A stretch of DNA of 64,000 nt from Holophagales bacterium (GCA_016714815.1 JADKBZ010000004.1:404673-468672), one strand, 5' to 3'. Numbered from the stretch's first letter, positions 34,225 to 43,956 are shown. The notes: generated by a model not told the origin, from the letters alone. A program made the numbers and translations.

Positions 34225-35052
34225 ATGCTCCTCTACTACGCGATGGGGGGCGGCCTCGGCCACCTCACGCGCGCCCGCGCCTTCCTCCACACGACCGGCC
34301 TCGGCGAGGGGGCGACGCTCTTCGCGTCGTCCCGATTCGCCGACGACCCGCGCGTGACGGGCGGCCTCCCCGTCGTGAAGGTCCCGGCCGGGCTCGACGG
34401 CGACCCCGAAGGGCTGCGAGAGCTCCTCGAGCGGACGATCGCCGGGCTCGGCGTCCGCCGCCTCGTCGTCGACGCCTTCCCGGCCGGGCTCCTCGGCGAG
34501 CTCGCGGCCTTCCACGCGCCCGCCGGCCTCGAGCTCTGGCACGTGGCGCGCCTCCTCCGGTGGGAGCGGTACGCCGCCGACGCCTCCTCCCGCCTGCCGC
34601 GCTTCGAAAGGACGTTCGTCCTCGAGGAGCTGCACGGGGAGCACCGGCGCGCGCTCGGGGCCGCCTCGGGCGAACTCCTCCCCCTCGACCTCGTCGATCC
34701 CCCGTCCGCCGCCCAGGATCCGGTCGAGCCGCCCTACGCCCTCGTCGTCCACGGCGGACCCGACGAGGAGACGGCCGACCTCCTCGCCTGCGCTCGCGAG
34801 CTCCTCCGTGCTTCCCCAGGTCCGGCCCGGCTCGTCCTCGCCTCGCCGGAGAGGCCCGGGGACCTCCCGCCGGACGTCACGTGGCTCGATCGCTTTCCGG
34901 CGGCGGGCCTCTTCGCCGCGGCCGAGCGGATCGTCACCGCGGCCGGCTTCAACGCGGTCCGGCAGACGGAGCCGCACCGGCGGAGGCGCTTCCTCGTCCC
35001 CTACTCAAGACGCTTCGACGATCAGTTCGCGCGCGCCGCGCGCTCGAGGTGA
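34225..35052 (+). CDS. GT28/MurG-like glycosyltransferase-related protein
   Basis: The 275-residue protein begins with YYAMGGGLGHLTRARAFL, the glycine-rich N-terminal loop of GT-B enzymes such as MurG and of UDP-sugar-dependent lipid glycosyltransferases. Later parts include ALVVHGGPDEETADLLA and, near the C-terminus, IVTAAGFNAVRQT, which matches the donor-site region. At 275 residues it is shorter than MurG (about 360), so it may be a reduced form. The start is ATG at 34225, 12 bases after the preceding stop. I am confident of the fold but not of the activity. Confidence 0.72.
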   Translation: MLLYYAMGGGLGHLTRARAFLHTTGLGEGATLFASSRFADDPRVTGGLPVVKVPAGLDGDPEGLRELLERTIAGLGVRRLVVDAFPAGLLGELAAFHAPAGLELWHVARLLRWERYAADASSRLPRFERTFVLEELHGEHRRALGAASGELLPLDLVDPPSAAQDPVEPPYALVVHGGPDEETADLLACARELLRASPGPARLVLASPERPGDLPPDVTWLDRFPAAGLFAAAERIVTAAGFNAVRQTEPHRRRRFLVPYSRRFDDQFARAARSR

Positions 35053-35054
35053 CG

Positions 35055-36098
35055 ATGAAAGACCTCTTCCGCGTCTCCCTTTCCGCCGCGGCGGCGAGCC
35101 TCTCCCTCGCCGCTTCCTCCCCTGTCTCCGCCACTCCCCCTTCGATCCGGGTCGACGTCCATCACGCCGAGGAACGGTCGGGAACCGTGACGCTGGAAGT
35201 CGCCGGGGCGCCCCCCTGCGTCATCGTCCTGAAGGGGGACGGGAAGAGCCGGGAGGCGTGCACCATTCCCGTTCCGGCCGGCGTGAACGCGATCCGGCTC
35301 TCCGGCGAGGTCCGCTGGAAACACTGGACGAAGGGGCGGCAGGTATCGAAAGGGACGCAGTCCTGGAAGGTCCTCGACCTCGGACCGGTGGTCGCACCGC
35401 TTCGCGACGCCTCGCGCCCTATCGGAGCGCGGATGAAGGGCCTCGTCGCCGCGCTCCCCGCCTTCGAGAAGGCGTCGGGAGGTCTGGTCGAAGAGTCCAC
35501 GTACCTCGTCGACGCGGGAGAGAAGGGGACGGCGGCGGCCGTCGCGGCGGCCGAGAAGAGGCTCGGCTACGCCCTCCCGCCCGACTACGCGAGCCTCGTC
35601 GTCGACTTCGGGGTGCCGCAGCTCGGCGATTCGTATTTCGAGCGTCCCGAGAAGCTCGCGAGCGCGTTCGAGCAGATGGTGAAACAGTGGGGGACGCCGC
35701 GGGCAGATCTGGAGAAGGCGCTTTCCGGGAAGACGAAGGCCCTCTACCGGTCGGGAACGCTCCTCTACACCGAGGTCGGCGACGGGCTCGGCGGCCTTCT
35801 CTACCAGCCCGCCCCGGTCCCGGAGTGCGGCGGGAAAGCCGGCTTCTACGGCGTCCACCAGGACGACATCGACTCCCCCGAGCTTCTCAGGGCAGCGGAC
35901 GGCTCCTGCAGGACCTTCCTGCAATCGGTGCTCTGGGTCCTCTCGGAGCAGCTCTTCCAGAGCTACGACGACACCGGGGACGCGGGAGTCGTCGTCGACC
36001 GGAGCGCCCCGGCACCGTTTCGCCTCACCCTTCACCACGACGGGGAGACGACGGGACCCGGCTTCCGGCTGCAGCCGGACTGGCCACGATACGAGTAG
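35055..36098 (+). CDS. Secreted protein with a SMI1/KNR4 (SUKH)-like segment
   Basis: The 347-residue product starts with a signal peptide (about residues 1-26), then a beta-rich domain of about 90 residues. A segment AAEKRLGYALPPDYASLVVDFG (about 172-193) has the pattern of SUKH-superfamily proteins (helix, E-x-x-LG-x-x-LP-x-DY, FG). The C-terminal part has Trp/Tyr-rich and acidic stretches I do not recognise. SUKH proteins are usually cytoplasmic, often immunity proteins of toxin systems, so an exported version is unusual. It starts 2 bases after the MurG-like gene stop. The SUKH assignment rests on motif pattern only. Confidence 0.62.
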   Translation: MKDLFRVSLSAAAASLSLAASSPVSATPPSIRVDVHHAEERSGTVTLEVAGAPPCVIVLKGDGKSREACTIPVPAGVNAIRLSGEVRWKHWTKGRQVSKGTQSWKVLDLGPVVAPLRDASRPIGARMKGLVAALPAFEKASGGLVEESTYLVDAGEKGTAAAVAAAEKRLGYALPPDYASLVVDFGVPQLGDSYFERPEKLASAFEQMVKQWGTPRADLEKALSGKTKALYRSGTLLYTEVGDGLGGLLYQPAPVPECGGKAGFYGVHQDDIDSPELLRAADGSCRTFLQSVLWVLSEQLFQSYDDTGDAGVVVDRSAPAPFRLTLHHDGETTGPGFRLQPDWPRYE

Positions 36099-36157
36099 AG
36101 GCGGAAAGGTCGGCCGCCGACTGAGGAGAGAATGGAGACGGAGGAGACGAAGGAGAC

Positions 36158-37246
36158 GTGACCGAGTCGTCCCCGGGAGCACCCGCCACCTCCCGCGAGG
36201 AGGCCCAGCAACGGGCCGACCGGATCGGCGCGTTCCGGGAGGAGCTCGCCGCGGTCGAGGGCGAAGGCGTCCTCCTGCTGACGAAAGAGCAGCGCGTCGC
36301 GCTCGAGCGCCACCACACCGCCCTCCTCGAACAGCTGGCGAGGGCGTTCGACGTCGACCGGACCGCACGGCAGAAGAGGCTCTCCGCGGGGATGAAGGTC
36401 GCCACGCTTCTCGGCGCCCTCGCCCTGGCCGCGGCGCTCTACACGTTCCTCTACCGCTTCTGGGGAGGAATGCCGGTCGCGCTCCAGGCGGGCGTCGTCG
36501 TCGCGGCGCCCCTCTTCCTCGTCGCCGGGATGGAGCTGGCGGCACGCCGCGAGAAGACCCTCTACGTCACGCTTCTCCTCGGCCTCCTGGCGGGCGCGTC
36601 GTTCGCCATCGGGCTGCCCGTCCTGGCGGGCCTCTTCAACACCGCCTTCCCGCCGGCCGCGCTCCTGGCCTGGGCGGCATTCTGCGGCGCGCTCGCGTAC
36701 GCGTACGGGCTGCGCCTCCTCCTCGTGGCGGCGATCCTCTTCGGCCTGGGCTTCGCGGGGACCCTCGCCGGGCCGACCCACCTCTGCATCTGGGAGGCGT
36801 TCGGGCACCGCCCCGAGGCGTTCCTGCCCGCCGGCGCCCTGCTGCTCTCGGTGCCGGCCCTCGCGACGCACCGGGCGCTCCCCGGGTTCCCCCCGGCCTG
36901 GCGGACGCTCGGACTGCTCTCCCTCTTCCTTCCGATCCTGATCCTCGGCCGCGCCGGGAGCGCGAGCTTCCTCCGCCTCGCGCCCGGGACGATCGAGGCG
37001 GTCTACCAGCTCCTCGGCTTCGTCCTGGCGGCGCTGGCGGTCTGGCTCGGCGTCCGCTCCGCCCGGCCGGAGGTGACGAACGTCTCCGGCGGGGCGTTCG
37101 TCGCCTACCTCTACGTGAAGTTCTACGACTGGTGGTGGGCCTTCCTCCCGCGGTGGGTCTTCTTCCTCCTCCTCGGCCTCGTCGCCGTCGCGCTCCTCCT
37201 GCTGCTGCGGCGCTTCCACTCCCATTCGCGAAGGAGTCCGGCGTGA
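36158..37246 (+). CDS. Multi-spanning membrane protein (DUF2157-like)
   Basis: The 362-residue protein has a charged cytoplasmic N-terminus (about residues 1-75) and about ten hydrophobic helices from residue 80 to the end, closing with a Arg/His-rich tail. The layout of soluble N-terminus plus many short helices is that of DUF2157-type proteins. Their genes are often paired with a second protein of the GDYxxLxY or DUF4824 kind, as here. Start GTG at 36158 is preceded by AAGGAG. The next gene overlaps it by GTGA, so the two are coupled. Function unknown. Confidence 0.72.
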   Translation: MTESSPGAPATSREEAQQRADRIGAFREELAAVEGEGVLLLTKEQRVALERHHTALLEQLARAFDVDRTARQKRLSAGMKVATLLGALALAAALYTFLYRFWGGMPVALQAGVVVAAPLFLVAGMELAARREKTLYVTLLLGLLAGASFAIGLPVLAGLFNTAFPPAALLAWAAFCGALAYAYGLRLLLVAAILFGLGFAGTLAGPTHLCIWEAFGHRPEAFLPAGALLLSVPALATHRALPGFPPAWRTLGLLSLFLPILILGRAGSASFLRLAPGTIEAVYQLLGFVLAALAVWLGVRSARPEVTNVSGGAFVAYLYVKFYDWWWAFLPRWVFFLLLGLVAVALLLLLRRFHSHSRRSPA

Positions 37247-38031
37247 GGCGGGCTCCGCTCCTGGCGGTGGCCGCGGCCGTGGCCATCGGGGCTCCGCTCT
37301 TCCTCGCCGTGTCGTCGGCGAGAAACCGCTCCGGGGAGCCCGAGGCCGAGGTGGTGCTGACCGGGCGGGAGCTGCGGCTCGTGCCGGTCGGGGAAGGGCG
37401 CCGCTGGGCCGTCCTCCGCCTCGACTGGAACCAGGACCTCCAGTGGACGCAGCAGGAGCCCGGCTGGTTCGACGGGGAAAAGCTCGCCACGCTCGGCTTC
37501 GACACGCGCCTCCCTGCGAGCGATTCGCGGGCGTCCGGCTTCTACGCCTGGCAGCCGGCGCGGGAGGTCTTCCTCGCGCTCGAGCTGGACGGAGAAGCGG
37601 CACGGGCGGCGGACCGGGCGAATCCCGAAGGGGTCGCGTCCCGGTCGCGCCTCCACCCCGTCGACGCCGCGCTCGACGCCCGCGCGCTCCGGGCGCGTCA
37701 CCCCGACCGCCACCGCGTCCTCGTCGTCCGCGCCGTGGTCGCCGCCGAGTGCTTCGCCCGGTGGGACCGGGAGACCCGAAAGGCGTCGCCCCCGTTCCTG
37801 AGAGGACGGATCCAGCGGCTCCTCGTCGAGGAGATCCAGGTGCCGAAAGAGAAACGGGCGCTCCTCGACGCGATCGCCTCCGGAGAGGCCCTTCCAACGG
37901 GAGCGGGCGCGACGATCCCCGAGGCCGCGGCCGGGACGAGAGCTTCCGCGGAAGCCCCCCGATACGGCGTCGTCCTCCGGACGGGTCCCCGGCTGGAGCC
38001 GTGGGTGGTCGAGGTGAGACGGCACCCCTGA
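37243..38031 (+). CDS. DUF4824-like membrane-anchored protein
   Basis: The 262-residue protein has one N-terminal membrane helix (about residues 5-25). The soluble domain contains LTGRELRLVPV, then LRLDW, then WFDGEKLATLGFDTRLP, VFLALELDG and LRARHPDRHRVLVVRAVV, the order of conserved blocks I associate with DUF4824. The GTG start overlaps the stop of the DUF2157-like gene. A membrane partner of the upstream protein is the simplest reading. The role of this pair in other bacteria is not known. Confidence 0.72.
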   Translation: MRRAPLLAVAAAVAIGAPLFLAVSSARNRSGEPEAEVVLTGRELRLVPVGEGRRWAVLRLDWNQDLQWTQQEPGWFDGEKLATLGFDTRLPASDSRASGFYAWQPAREVFLALELDGEAARAADRANPEGVASRSRLHPVDAALDARALRARHPDRHRVLVVRAVVAAECFARWDRETRKASPPFLRGRIQRLLVEEIQVPKEKRALLDAIASGEALPTGAGATIPEAAAGTRASAEAPRYGVVLRTGPRLEPWVVEVRRHP

Positions 38032-38052
38032 TTTCCGATCGAAGGGCGGAGA

Positions 38053-39681
38053 ATGCGAAACAGGTTCTGGCCGGTTCTGGCGATCCTCTTTCTCGCGACT
38101 TGCCGAAAGCCGCAAGCCGGCACGGGACGTGTTGTCGTCTCGTCGGATCCGGAAGTCGTCGCCGCCGCACGCGCCACCTGGGAAGCCCGGCGCGCGCGGC
38201 TCCTGGCAGATCTGCTGGCGAACCCGGCTCGAATCAGAAGCTACGACACGGAGGCGACGGACCTGATTCGGGCCCATCGTCCGGAATCGCTCAGGAAGCT
38301 CCGGCAGCTCGGCGAAGACAACTCGGCCCCGCCGGAGAAACGCCTGCAGGCCCTTCTCGCGCTCCGCTTCCTGGGCGAGCCTCCCGCCGTGGCGAAGTTT
38401 GTCGCACTGGCGAACGCATCCCCCGCCGCCGCTGTCGAGCTGACGCAGGGGCTGTTCGACCTCTATCCCGACGGGAGCCCCCTGCCGGTCGAGCTTCGGC
38501 GGTGCCTCGCCGGGTGGGTGTCGAGCACCGACCTACGGCTTCGCAAGGCGGCCCTCTGGCACGTCGGGCGGCTCCGGGTCCGGGAAGCCACGGAGGCGGT
38601 CTCCCGCCAGCTCCCGTCCGCCGCGAAGACGGACAACGCGCTCTTCCTCGCCGCGGCGCGCCTCCAGCCCTCCGCCGAGCTGCTGTCGCGACTCGCGAGC
38701 AGACTCGGCCCCGCGGAACGCTTCGCCGGCCCGGCCGGCCTGGACGCGATCACCGCGCTCGGCGAGGCCACGGACGACCCGGCGCTCCGGAGCCGGGCCG
38801 CGGCCACGGCCGCACGGTACCTGGCGAAACAGGAGAACCAGTCCTGGATCGACGGCGAGTCCCTCGGGGCCATCGACGCCATCGCCTCCGTCCAGCCTCC
38901 GGCCGAGGCCGAGAAGCTCCTGGCCGAGCTCGTGGCGTCGGCACGGTGGGAGGCCGTTCGGCATTCGGCGCTGGAGCATCTCGCGAAGCGGGACCGCCCC
39001 GCGGCCGAGGAGCTCTCCCGGAGGACGGGCGTCGCTCTTGGCGAGAACGAGCGCCCTGGCCGGAAGGGCGAACCGGGGACCCCTACGGAGTGCGCGCGGA
39101 TACTCGTGGAGGAAGAGGTGCTCACGCGAGCGGAGGCGGACGCCGCGCTCGCGAAGCTGTCCGCCGAGGGCGATCCCGACGAGTCGGGGCTGTCCGTCGC
39201 GGAGTCCCTGCTCGAGTCGTCCGGCCGGCTCGTCGCCTTCGACACGGAGACGGGAATGGTGCCGAATCGCCACGACCGGCTTCTTCTCGAGTTCGCCAGC
39301 GCGAGCACGGGCCGGTTCCGGCCCGAGGCGACTCTCGAGGACTACGTCCCGAGCGACCGGAACCCGGACGAGGGGAGCTACGAGGTCCGGTTCGTCCACT
39401 CCGGCCGCCTCTACGACTTCAAGCCCGCCGACCTTGGGGACTGGTACGACGTGGACGCGGTCGTCGAGGCGATTCACAGGGCGCTGGCGGACGACGAGGT
39501 GCCCGACCGGTTCCTGATGATCGACACGGGCGATCAGATGGCCGTCTTCGCGTTCGGTCCGGCCGCCTCGCTGACGAAGGCCTGCGGCAGGCTCGGTCTG
39601 CCCCTCGCCGCGAATCTCGGAAAGCCTCGCGAGGCCGGGAAGGCCTTCGAGGAGAGGGTCCTGGGCGAAATGAAGAAGTGA
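38053..39681 (+). CDS. Lipoprotein with HEAT-like helical repeats
   Basis: The 542-residue product has a lipobox (LFLATC, cysteine about residue 17), so it is probably anchored in a membrane on the periplasmic side. Residues about 50-330 are a chain of paired helices of HEAT type, rich in Ala, Leu, Arg and Glu (for example RRCLAGWVSSTDLRLRKAAL). The C-terminal 180 residues form a separate acidic domain with DTETGMVPNRHDRLLLEF, which resembles nothing I know. Start ATG at 38053 is preceded by GGGCGGAG. It follows the DUF4824-like gene after 21 bases. Confidence 0.7.
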   Translation: MRNRFWPVLAILFLATCRKPQAGTGRVVVSSDPEVVAAARATWEARRARLLADLLANPARIRSYDTEATDLIRAHRPESLRKLRQLGEDNSAPPEKRLQALLALRFLGEPPAVAKFVALANASPAAAVELTQGLFDLYPDGSPLPVELRRCLAGWVSSTDLRLRKAALWHVGRLRVREATEAVSRQLPSAAKTDNALFLAAARLQPSAELLSRLASRLGPAERFAGPAGLDAITALGEATDDPALRSRAAATAARYLAKQENQSWIDGESLGAIDAIASVQPPAEAEKLLAELVASARWEAVRHSALEHLAKRDRPAAEELSRRTGVALGENERPGRKGEPGTPTECARILVEEEVLTRAEADAALAKLSAEGDPDESGLSVAESLLESSGRLVAFDTETGMVPNRHDRLLLEFASASTGRFRPEATLEDYVPSDRNPDEGSYEVRFVHSGRLYDFKPADLGDWYDVDAVVEAIHRALADDEVPDRFLMIDTGDQMAVFAFGPAASLTKACGRLGLPLAANLGKPREAGKAFEERVLGEMKK

Positions 39682-39801
39682 GAACGGGCTCCCGCCGGAG
39701 GCCGACAACCAGGAGGAGCTGGACGCTCGGAAGGAGCATTGCGTCCTCGCCAGCCGTCGGACGGTAAGCTCCGGGGCGAGCGCCGCGCCGCGGACACTTC
39801 A

Positions 39802-42800
39802 ATGAAAGCCGAAGAGAAACCTCGCCGCCTGTGGATCGCCCGCTCCGCGCGGGCGCTGGTGGGAAGCGTCCTCGTCGCCGCCGGCCTCGCGGGGCTCCTC
39901 TTCGGCCTGCTCCACCTCGCGGCCGTGCAGCGGGCGGCGGCGCGAGCCGCGATCCGCGAGGCCGGGCGAATCCTCCAGGCTTCGGTCGACGCGGGGACGG
40001 TTCGCTGGAACCTTCTCGAGGGGACGCTCGAGCTCCGGGACGTGTCCCTCCGGGGCGAGGGCGAGCGGGCGGGGACGGAGATCTCGGTTCCGTGGGCCAG
40101 CGCCCGCTTCTCGGTCGGCGGCCTCCTCCGGGGGCGCATCGTCGTCGAGAGCATCCTTCTCGAAAAGCCTGGCGCGCGCCTCGCCCTCGACGCCGACGGG
40201 CACCTCCTCCTCCCCTTCCGGATCCCCCCGTCCCCGGACGAAAAGACGACGGGAAGGCCCGACGTCGAGATCCGCGTGCTCCGCCTCGAGGAAGGCTTCC
40301 TCGAGCTGACCGACCGCGGAAAGGACGCCCGGCGGATCGACGTGAGGGGCATCGACCTCGAGGGGAGCTTCGGGCTCCGCGACCTGGCGTCGAGCGGGTC
40401 CCTGACTCTGGGAGAAATCGAGGTCTCCGCCGCCGGCCACGAGCCTCTCCGCGGTTCGTCCCTCGCCGCCCGCTGGACGACGCGGGGCGAGACGGGGACG
40501 TTGACGGCCCGGCTCGCGGCGAAGGAGGCGGGGCTCGACGCCACGCTCGACGGCGAGGTCCGGGACCTCTGGACGACGCCCCTCTACACCGCCACCGTCA
40601 CGGCCTCGGGGTCCCTCGGGCCTCTCGCCGAACGGCTCGCCCCCGACCTCGGGCTGGGGGGCTCGATCGACGCGCGGGTCGCCCTGACGGGAAAGGGAAC
40701 GGAGCCCCCGTCGGCGACCGCCACCGCCCGGGCCACGGCGCTGACGCTGGGCGGCCGGACGTTCGAGCGCGTCGACTTCGCGGGAGACGTCGCCGGAGGC
40801 CTCCTCCGGAAAGGGACGCTCGACGTCCTCGACGGTCCAGGGCGCCTCCACGCCGAAGCCGTGGGGACGATCCACCCCGAGCCGAAGGACCTCCGGTTCT
40901 CTCTCCGGGCCGACCGGGTGGACCTCTCACTCCTCCTCACCTTCCCGGCCGGCGCGCCGAGACTCGCCGGACGGATCGACGGCACCGTCGCCGGAACGCT
41001 CACCCGCCCCACGTTCGAGGGGATCACGGCCTCGGCGGACCTCGCGATCCGCGGTTCCGGGTCGATCGCGCGAAACAGCGTCGCCCTGAACGGCCGGGCC
41101 CGGCTTCGGCTCGCGGAGGGCATCGTCACGGCCGAGACGGTGGAGCTGACCGAGCCGGGAACGTCGGCCAGCCTCCGCGGCCTCTACGACCACCGCCGGA
41201 GACGGTTCGACGGGCGGGTCGACGTGGAGTCCGCGAACATCGGACCCTGGCTCGCCCTTTTCGGTCTCGAGGGGAAAGGCGAGCTGAGCGCCCACGTGAG
41301 CGGGGGGGGCCCCCTCGCCCGCCCCGTCCTGGACGGCCGCCTCCGGGCCCGCGCCCTGACCGTCGGAGGCACCCGCGTCGACTGCGTCGAGTTCGACGCG
41401 AAGTCGAACGGAAATCGCTTCACCCTCTCGAACGGCTCGATCTCGGCTTACGAGGTCACCGCGAGCGCGGAGGCCGAGGGTCCGCTTCCGCTTCCGGGGG
41501 TGAAGTCCCCGGAGATCGACCTGCGCGTCCGCGGTGTGAGATTCCGGGGCCACCCGCTCTCCGACGCGACGGCGCACCTGACGCTCGGCGCGACTCTCGA
41601 GGCTCGCCTCGGGACCGCAGACGGGCGGCTCTCGGCAAGAGCCGTCCTTCCCGCCCGCGGCGGCTTCCAGGCCGAGGCCACCTTCGATCGGTTCGACCTG
41701 AAAGCGCTCGCCGCGGCGCTCCCGCCGCACCTCGCCGACTTCCGCGGGGAGGTGACGGGGCATCTCGAAGCGTCGCGGCCCCGCACCGGGCTGCTCGAGG
41801 TGCGGCTCGGGGTTTCGGAGGGCTTCGTCGCGGCGGCCGGCCGCCGGATCTCGACGTCGGGCGCCGAGGCGAGCCTGCGGGGCGAGAGGGTCGACGTCGC
41901 GGGACTCGAGCTGAAGGGCGACGACGGGACCTTCCTCTCCGTGACGGGCCGCGGGAACCTCGACGGGAGCGCGATCGACGCCGCGGTCCGGCTGGACGTG
42001 CCCGACCTCTCTTCCTACGCGCTGCTCCTGCCGCCCACGCCCGAGGGCGAATCGACGACTCCGTTCGGCGGCGGCCTCTCGGCCGACGTGCGGATCGCGG
42101 GAAACCTCGAGCGACCGGGGATCACCGGCACGGTGCGCGTGCGCGAACTCGTCGCCTTCGGCAGCGCGCTCTCGCGGCTCGACGCCACCCTGAAGCCAGG
42201 CGACGAGGGGCTGTCCACCGCCACCCTCGCGCTCGAGGGCCTCTCGTGGGGCGCCTACCGGATCGAAGACGCAAAGGTCGAGGCCCGCCTCGCAGGGACC
42301 AGCCTCAGCGCCGAGGCGCTCGCTTCCGCGGGCCGGCTCCGGCTGAAGGCGACCGGTTCGCTCGAAGGCGCACGGCCGTTCGACGTCACGGCAACCCTCG
42401 ACGCTCTCGACCTCTCGCCATACCTCCGCGCCGCGGGAGGGCCCGCGGACGTCGGGGCGGGCGCGAGCGGCCGCGTGCGCGTGCGAGGGACCGTCGCCGA
42501 CCCGCGCGGCGTCGCGGTGGACGTGGACCTCGACTCCTTCGAGGCGACGCACCCGAAGTGGAGCGTGAAGGCCGAGGAGCCGGTGAGGCTCGTCGTCGAC
42601 CGCGCGCGGCTCGACATCCGCTCGCTGAAGCTCTCCGGCACCGGCCTCGCCCTCGAGGCGCGCGGGGGCCTGCCCTTCGACGGCTCCGGAAGCGACCACC
42701 TGACCCTCACGTCGTCGCTCGACCTCGCGGTCCTCCTCCCCTTCGTCGAGGCTCTCGACAGGGCGACCGGCCGGGCCTCCCTCCGCCTCGACGTCGGCGG

Positions 42801-43956
42801 GAGCTTCGCGCGGCCGGAAGCCACCGGCTCCCTCGAAATCGAGAACGCCCTCTTCGACGGCCCCGACTTCCCGTCGCCGGTCGAGAAGGTCACCGGAACG
42901 ATCGACGCGAAACGGGGCGAGGTCCGGACGGAGGGCCTGTCGGCCCGCCTCGGAGGCGGCACCGTCGTACTCGCCGGAGCCGTCGGTCTGGCAGCGGGAA
43001 GGCCGGTCCGGGTCGACGCCACGCTCCGGGCGCGCGACCTCGAGCTCGAGGCCGGCAAGGACGTCCAGGTCCGCGGCGGCGGGGACCTGACGGCCAAGGG
43101 GGCGTGGTCGTCCGTCCTCGTGGCGGGCGAGGTCCGGCTCGAGGACGTCGTCTACACCCCGACGCTCGACCTCATGGAGCTCCTGAAGTCCTTCAAGCAG
43201 CGCAACCGGCGCCCGGCGAAAGCGCCCTGGGGGGAACGCTTCCCCTTCCTGCCGCGGCTCTCCTTCGACGTCGCGCTCCTGGCCAAGGACGCGATCCACC
43301 TCGAAGGCAACCTCGGCGACGCGGAGCTGGGAGGGAACCTCCGCGTGACGGGGACCCTCGACGCGCCCGTCCTCCTGGGGACGATCTCGTCGACGCGGGG
43401 ATCGATCTACCTCTTCGGGTCGATCTTCGAGATCTCGCGCGGCCAGCTCGAGTTCTCCGACCCTCTCGCGATCGATCCCGAGATCGACTTCGTCGCCACG
43501 ACGACGAAGGAGGACAACGAGATCACCCTGCGGCTCGACGGCCGGTCCTCGCAGGTCCAGCTCCTCCTCTCGTCCTCGAAGGGGCAGAGCCAGTCGGAGA
43601 TCGTCTCGGTTCTCCTCGGAGGGTCCGGGACGGGGAGCAGCTCGGAGCTGACGGCCGCCGCGGCGAGGCTGGCGATGCGGAGCGCGGCCACTCCCATCCT
43701 CGGCTCGCTCGGCGCTCACACGGACCTCGACATCGTCCCGCTTCCGACGACCCCGGAAGGAGAGGAGTTCCTCTTCTCGATCGGCAAGGAGCTCGGCGGC
43801 GGGATCTCCGCCACGTACTACAAGGGCGTCAGCGGCGAGTCGACCGACGCCATCGAGATGAAGTGGCGGATCAGCTCCCGGGCGCGCGGGCGTCTCCGCC
43901 AGAACCAGGACGGGTCGCTCTCGGGCGGCTTCAGGATCCGGCGTGACCTCGACTAG
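39802..43956 (+). CDS. tamB: TamB-like AsmA-family envelope protein
   Basis: The 1384-residue protein has one N-terminal membrane helix (about residues 15-40), then about 1100 residues of repeated beta strands typical of the TamB/AsmA group. It ends with the conserved TamB domain (about 1100-1384) with LGGNLRVTGTLDAPVLLGTI, YLFGSIFEISRGQLEFSDP and LSSSKGQSQSEIVSVLLGG. It probably forms the periplasmic bridge that moves lipids, or outer-membrane proteins with TamA, between membranes. ATG at 39802 is chosen because it puts the membrane helix close to the N-terminus. It overlaps the TamA-type gene by 14 bases. Confidence 0.9.
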   Translation: MKAEEKPRRLWIARSARALVGSVLVAAGLAGLLFGLLHLAAVQRAAARAAIREAGRILQASVDAGTVRWNLLEGTLELRDVSLRGEGERAGTEISVPWASARFSVGGLLRGRIVVESILLEKPGARLALDADGHLLLPFRIPPSPDEKTTGRPDVEIRVLRLEEGFLELTDRGKDARRIDVRGIDLEGSFGLRDLASSGSLTLGEIEVSAAGHEPLRGSSLAARWTTRGETGTLTARLAAKEAGLDATLDGEVRDLWTTPLYTATVTASGSLGPLAERLAPDLGLGGSIDARVALTGKGTEPPSATATARATALTLGGRTFERVDFAGDVAGGLLRKGTLDVLDGPGRLHAEAVGTIHPEPKDLRFSLRADRVDLSLLLTFPAGAPRLAGRIDGTVAGTLTRPTFEGITASADLAIRGSGSIARNSVALNGRARLRLAEGIVTAETVELTEPGTSASLRGLYDHRRRRFDGRVDVESANIGPWLALFGLEGKGELSAHVSGGGPLARPVLDGRLRARALTVGGTRVDCVEFDAKSNGNRFTLSNGSISAYEVTASAEAEGPLPLPGVKSPEIDLRVRGVRFRGHPLSDATAHLTLGATLEARLGTADGRLSARAVLPARGGFQAEATFDRFDLKALAAALPPHLADFRGEVTGHLEASRPRTGLLEVRLGVSEGFVAAAGRRISTSGAEASLRGERVDVAGLELKGDDGTFLSVTGRGNLDGSAIDAAVRLDVPDLSSYALLLPPTPEGESTTPFGGGLSADVRIAGNLERPGITGTVRVRELVAFGSALSRLDATLKPGDEGLSTATLALEGLSWGAYRIEDAKVEARLAGTSLSAEALASAGRLRLKATGSLEGARPFDVTATLDALDLSPYLRAAGGPADVGAGASGRVRVRGTVADPRGVAVDVDLDSFEATHPKWSVKAEEPVRLVVDRARLDIRSLKLSGTGLALEARGGLPFDGSGSDHLTLTSSLDLAVLLPFVEALDRATGRASLRLDVGGSFARPEATGSLEIENALFDGPDFPSPVEKVTGTIDAKRGEVRTEGLSARLGGGTVVLAGAVGLAAGRPVRVDATLRARDLELEAGKDVQVRGGGDLTAKGAWSSVLVAGEVRLEDVVYTPTLDLMELLKSFKQRNRRPAKAPWGERFPFLPRLSFDVALLAKDAIHLEGNLGDAELGGNLRVTGTLDAPVLLGTISSTRGSIYLFGSIFEISRGQLEFSDPLAIDPEIDFVATTTKEDNEITLRLDGRSSQVQLLLSSSKGQSQSEIVSVLLGGSGTGSSSELTAAAARLAMRSAATPILGSLGAHTDLDIVPLPTTPEGEEFLFSIGKELGGGISATYYKGVSGESTDAIEMKWRISSRARGRLRQNQDGSLSGGFRIRRDLD

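Noticed and set aside
34225..35052. The MurG-like gene as a truncated pseudogene because it is shorter than MurG.
   Set aside because: It begins with the glycine-rich loop and ends near the donor-site region with tight spacing to the next gene, so a naturally short family is more likely.
29943..38031. The glycosyltransferase cluster as a horizontally acquired island.
   Set aside because: GC content and codon use look like the surroundings, and no mobile genes or attachment-site repeats flank it.
40927..43719. A 930-codon minus-strand open frame opposite tamB.
   Set aside because: It has skewed Arg/Glu/Gly/Pro composition and no motif. The plus-strand frame has the conserved TamB C-terminus.
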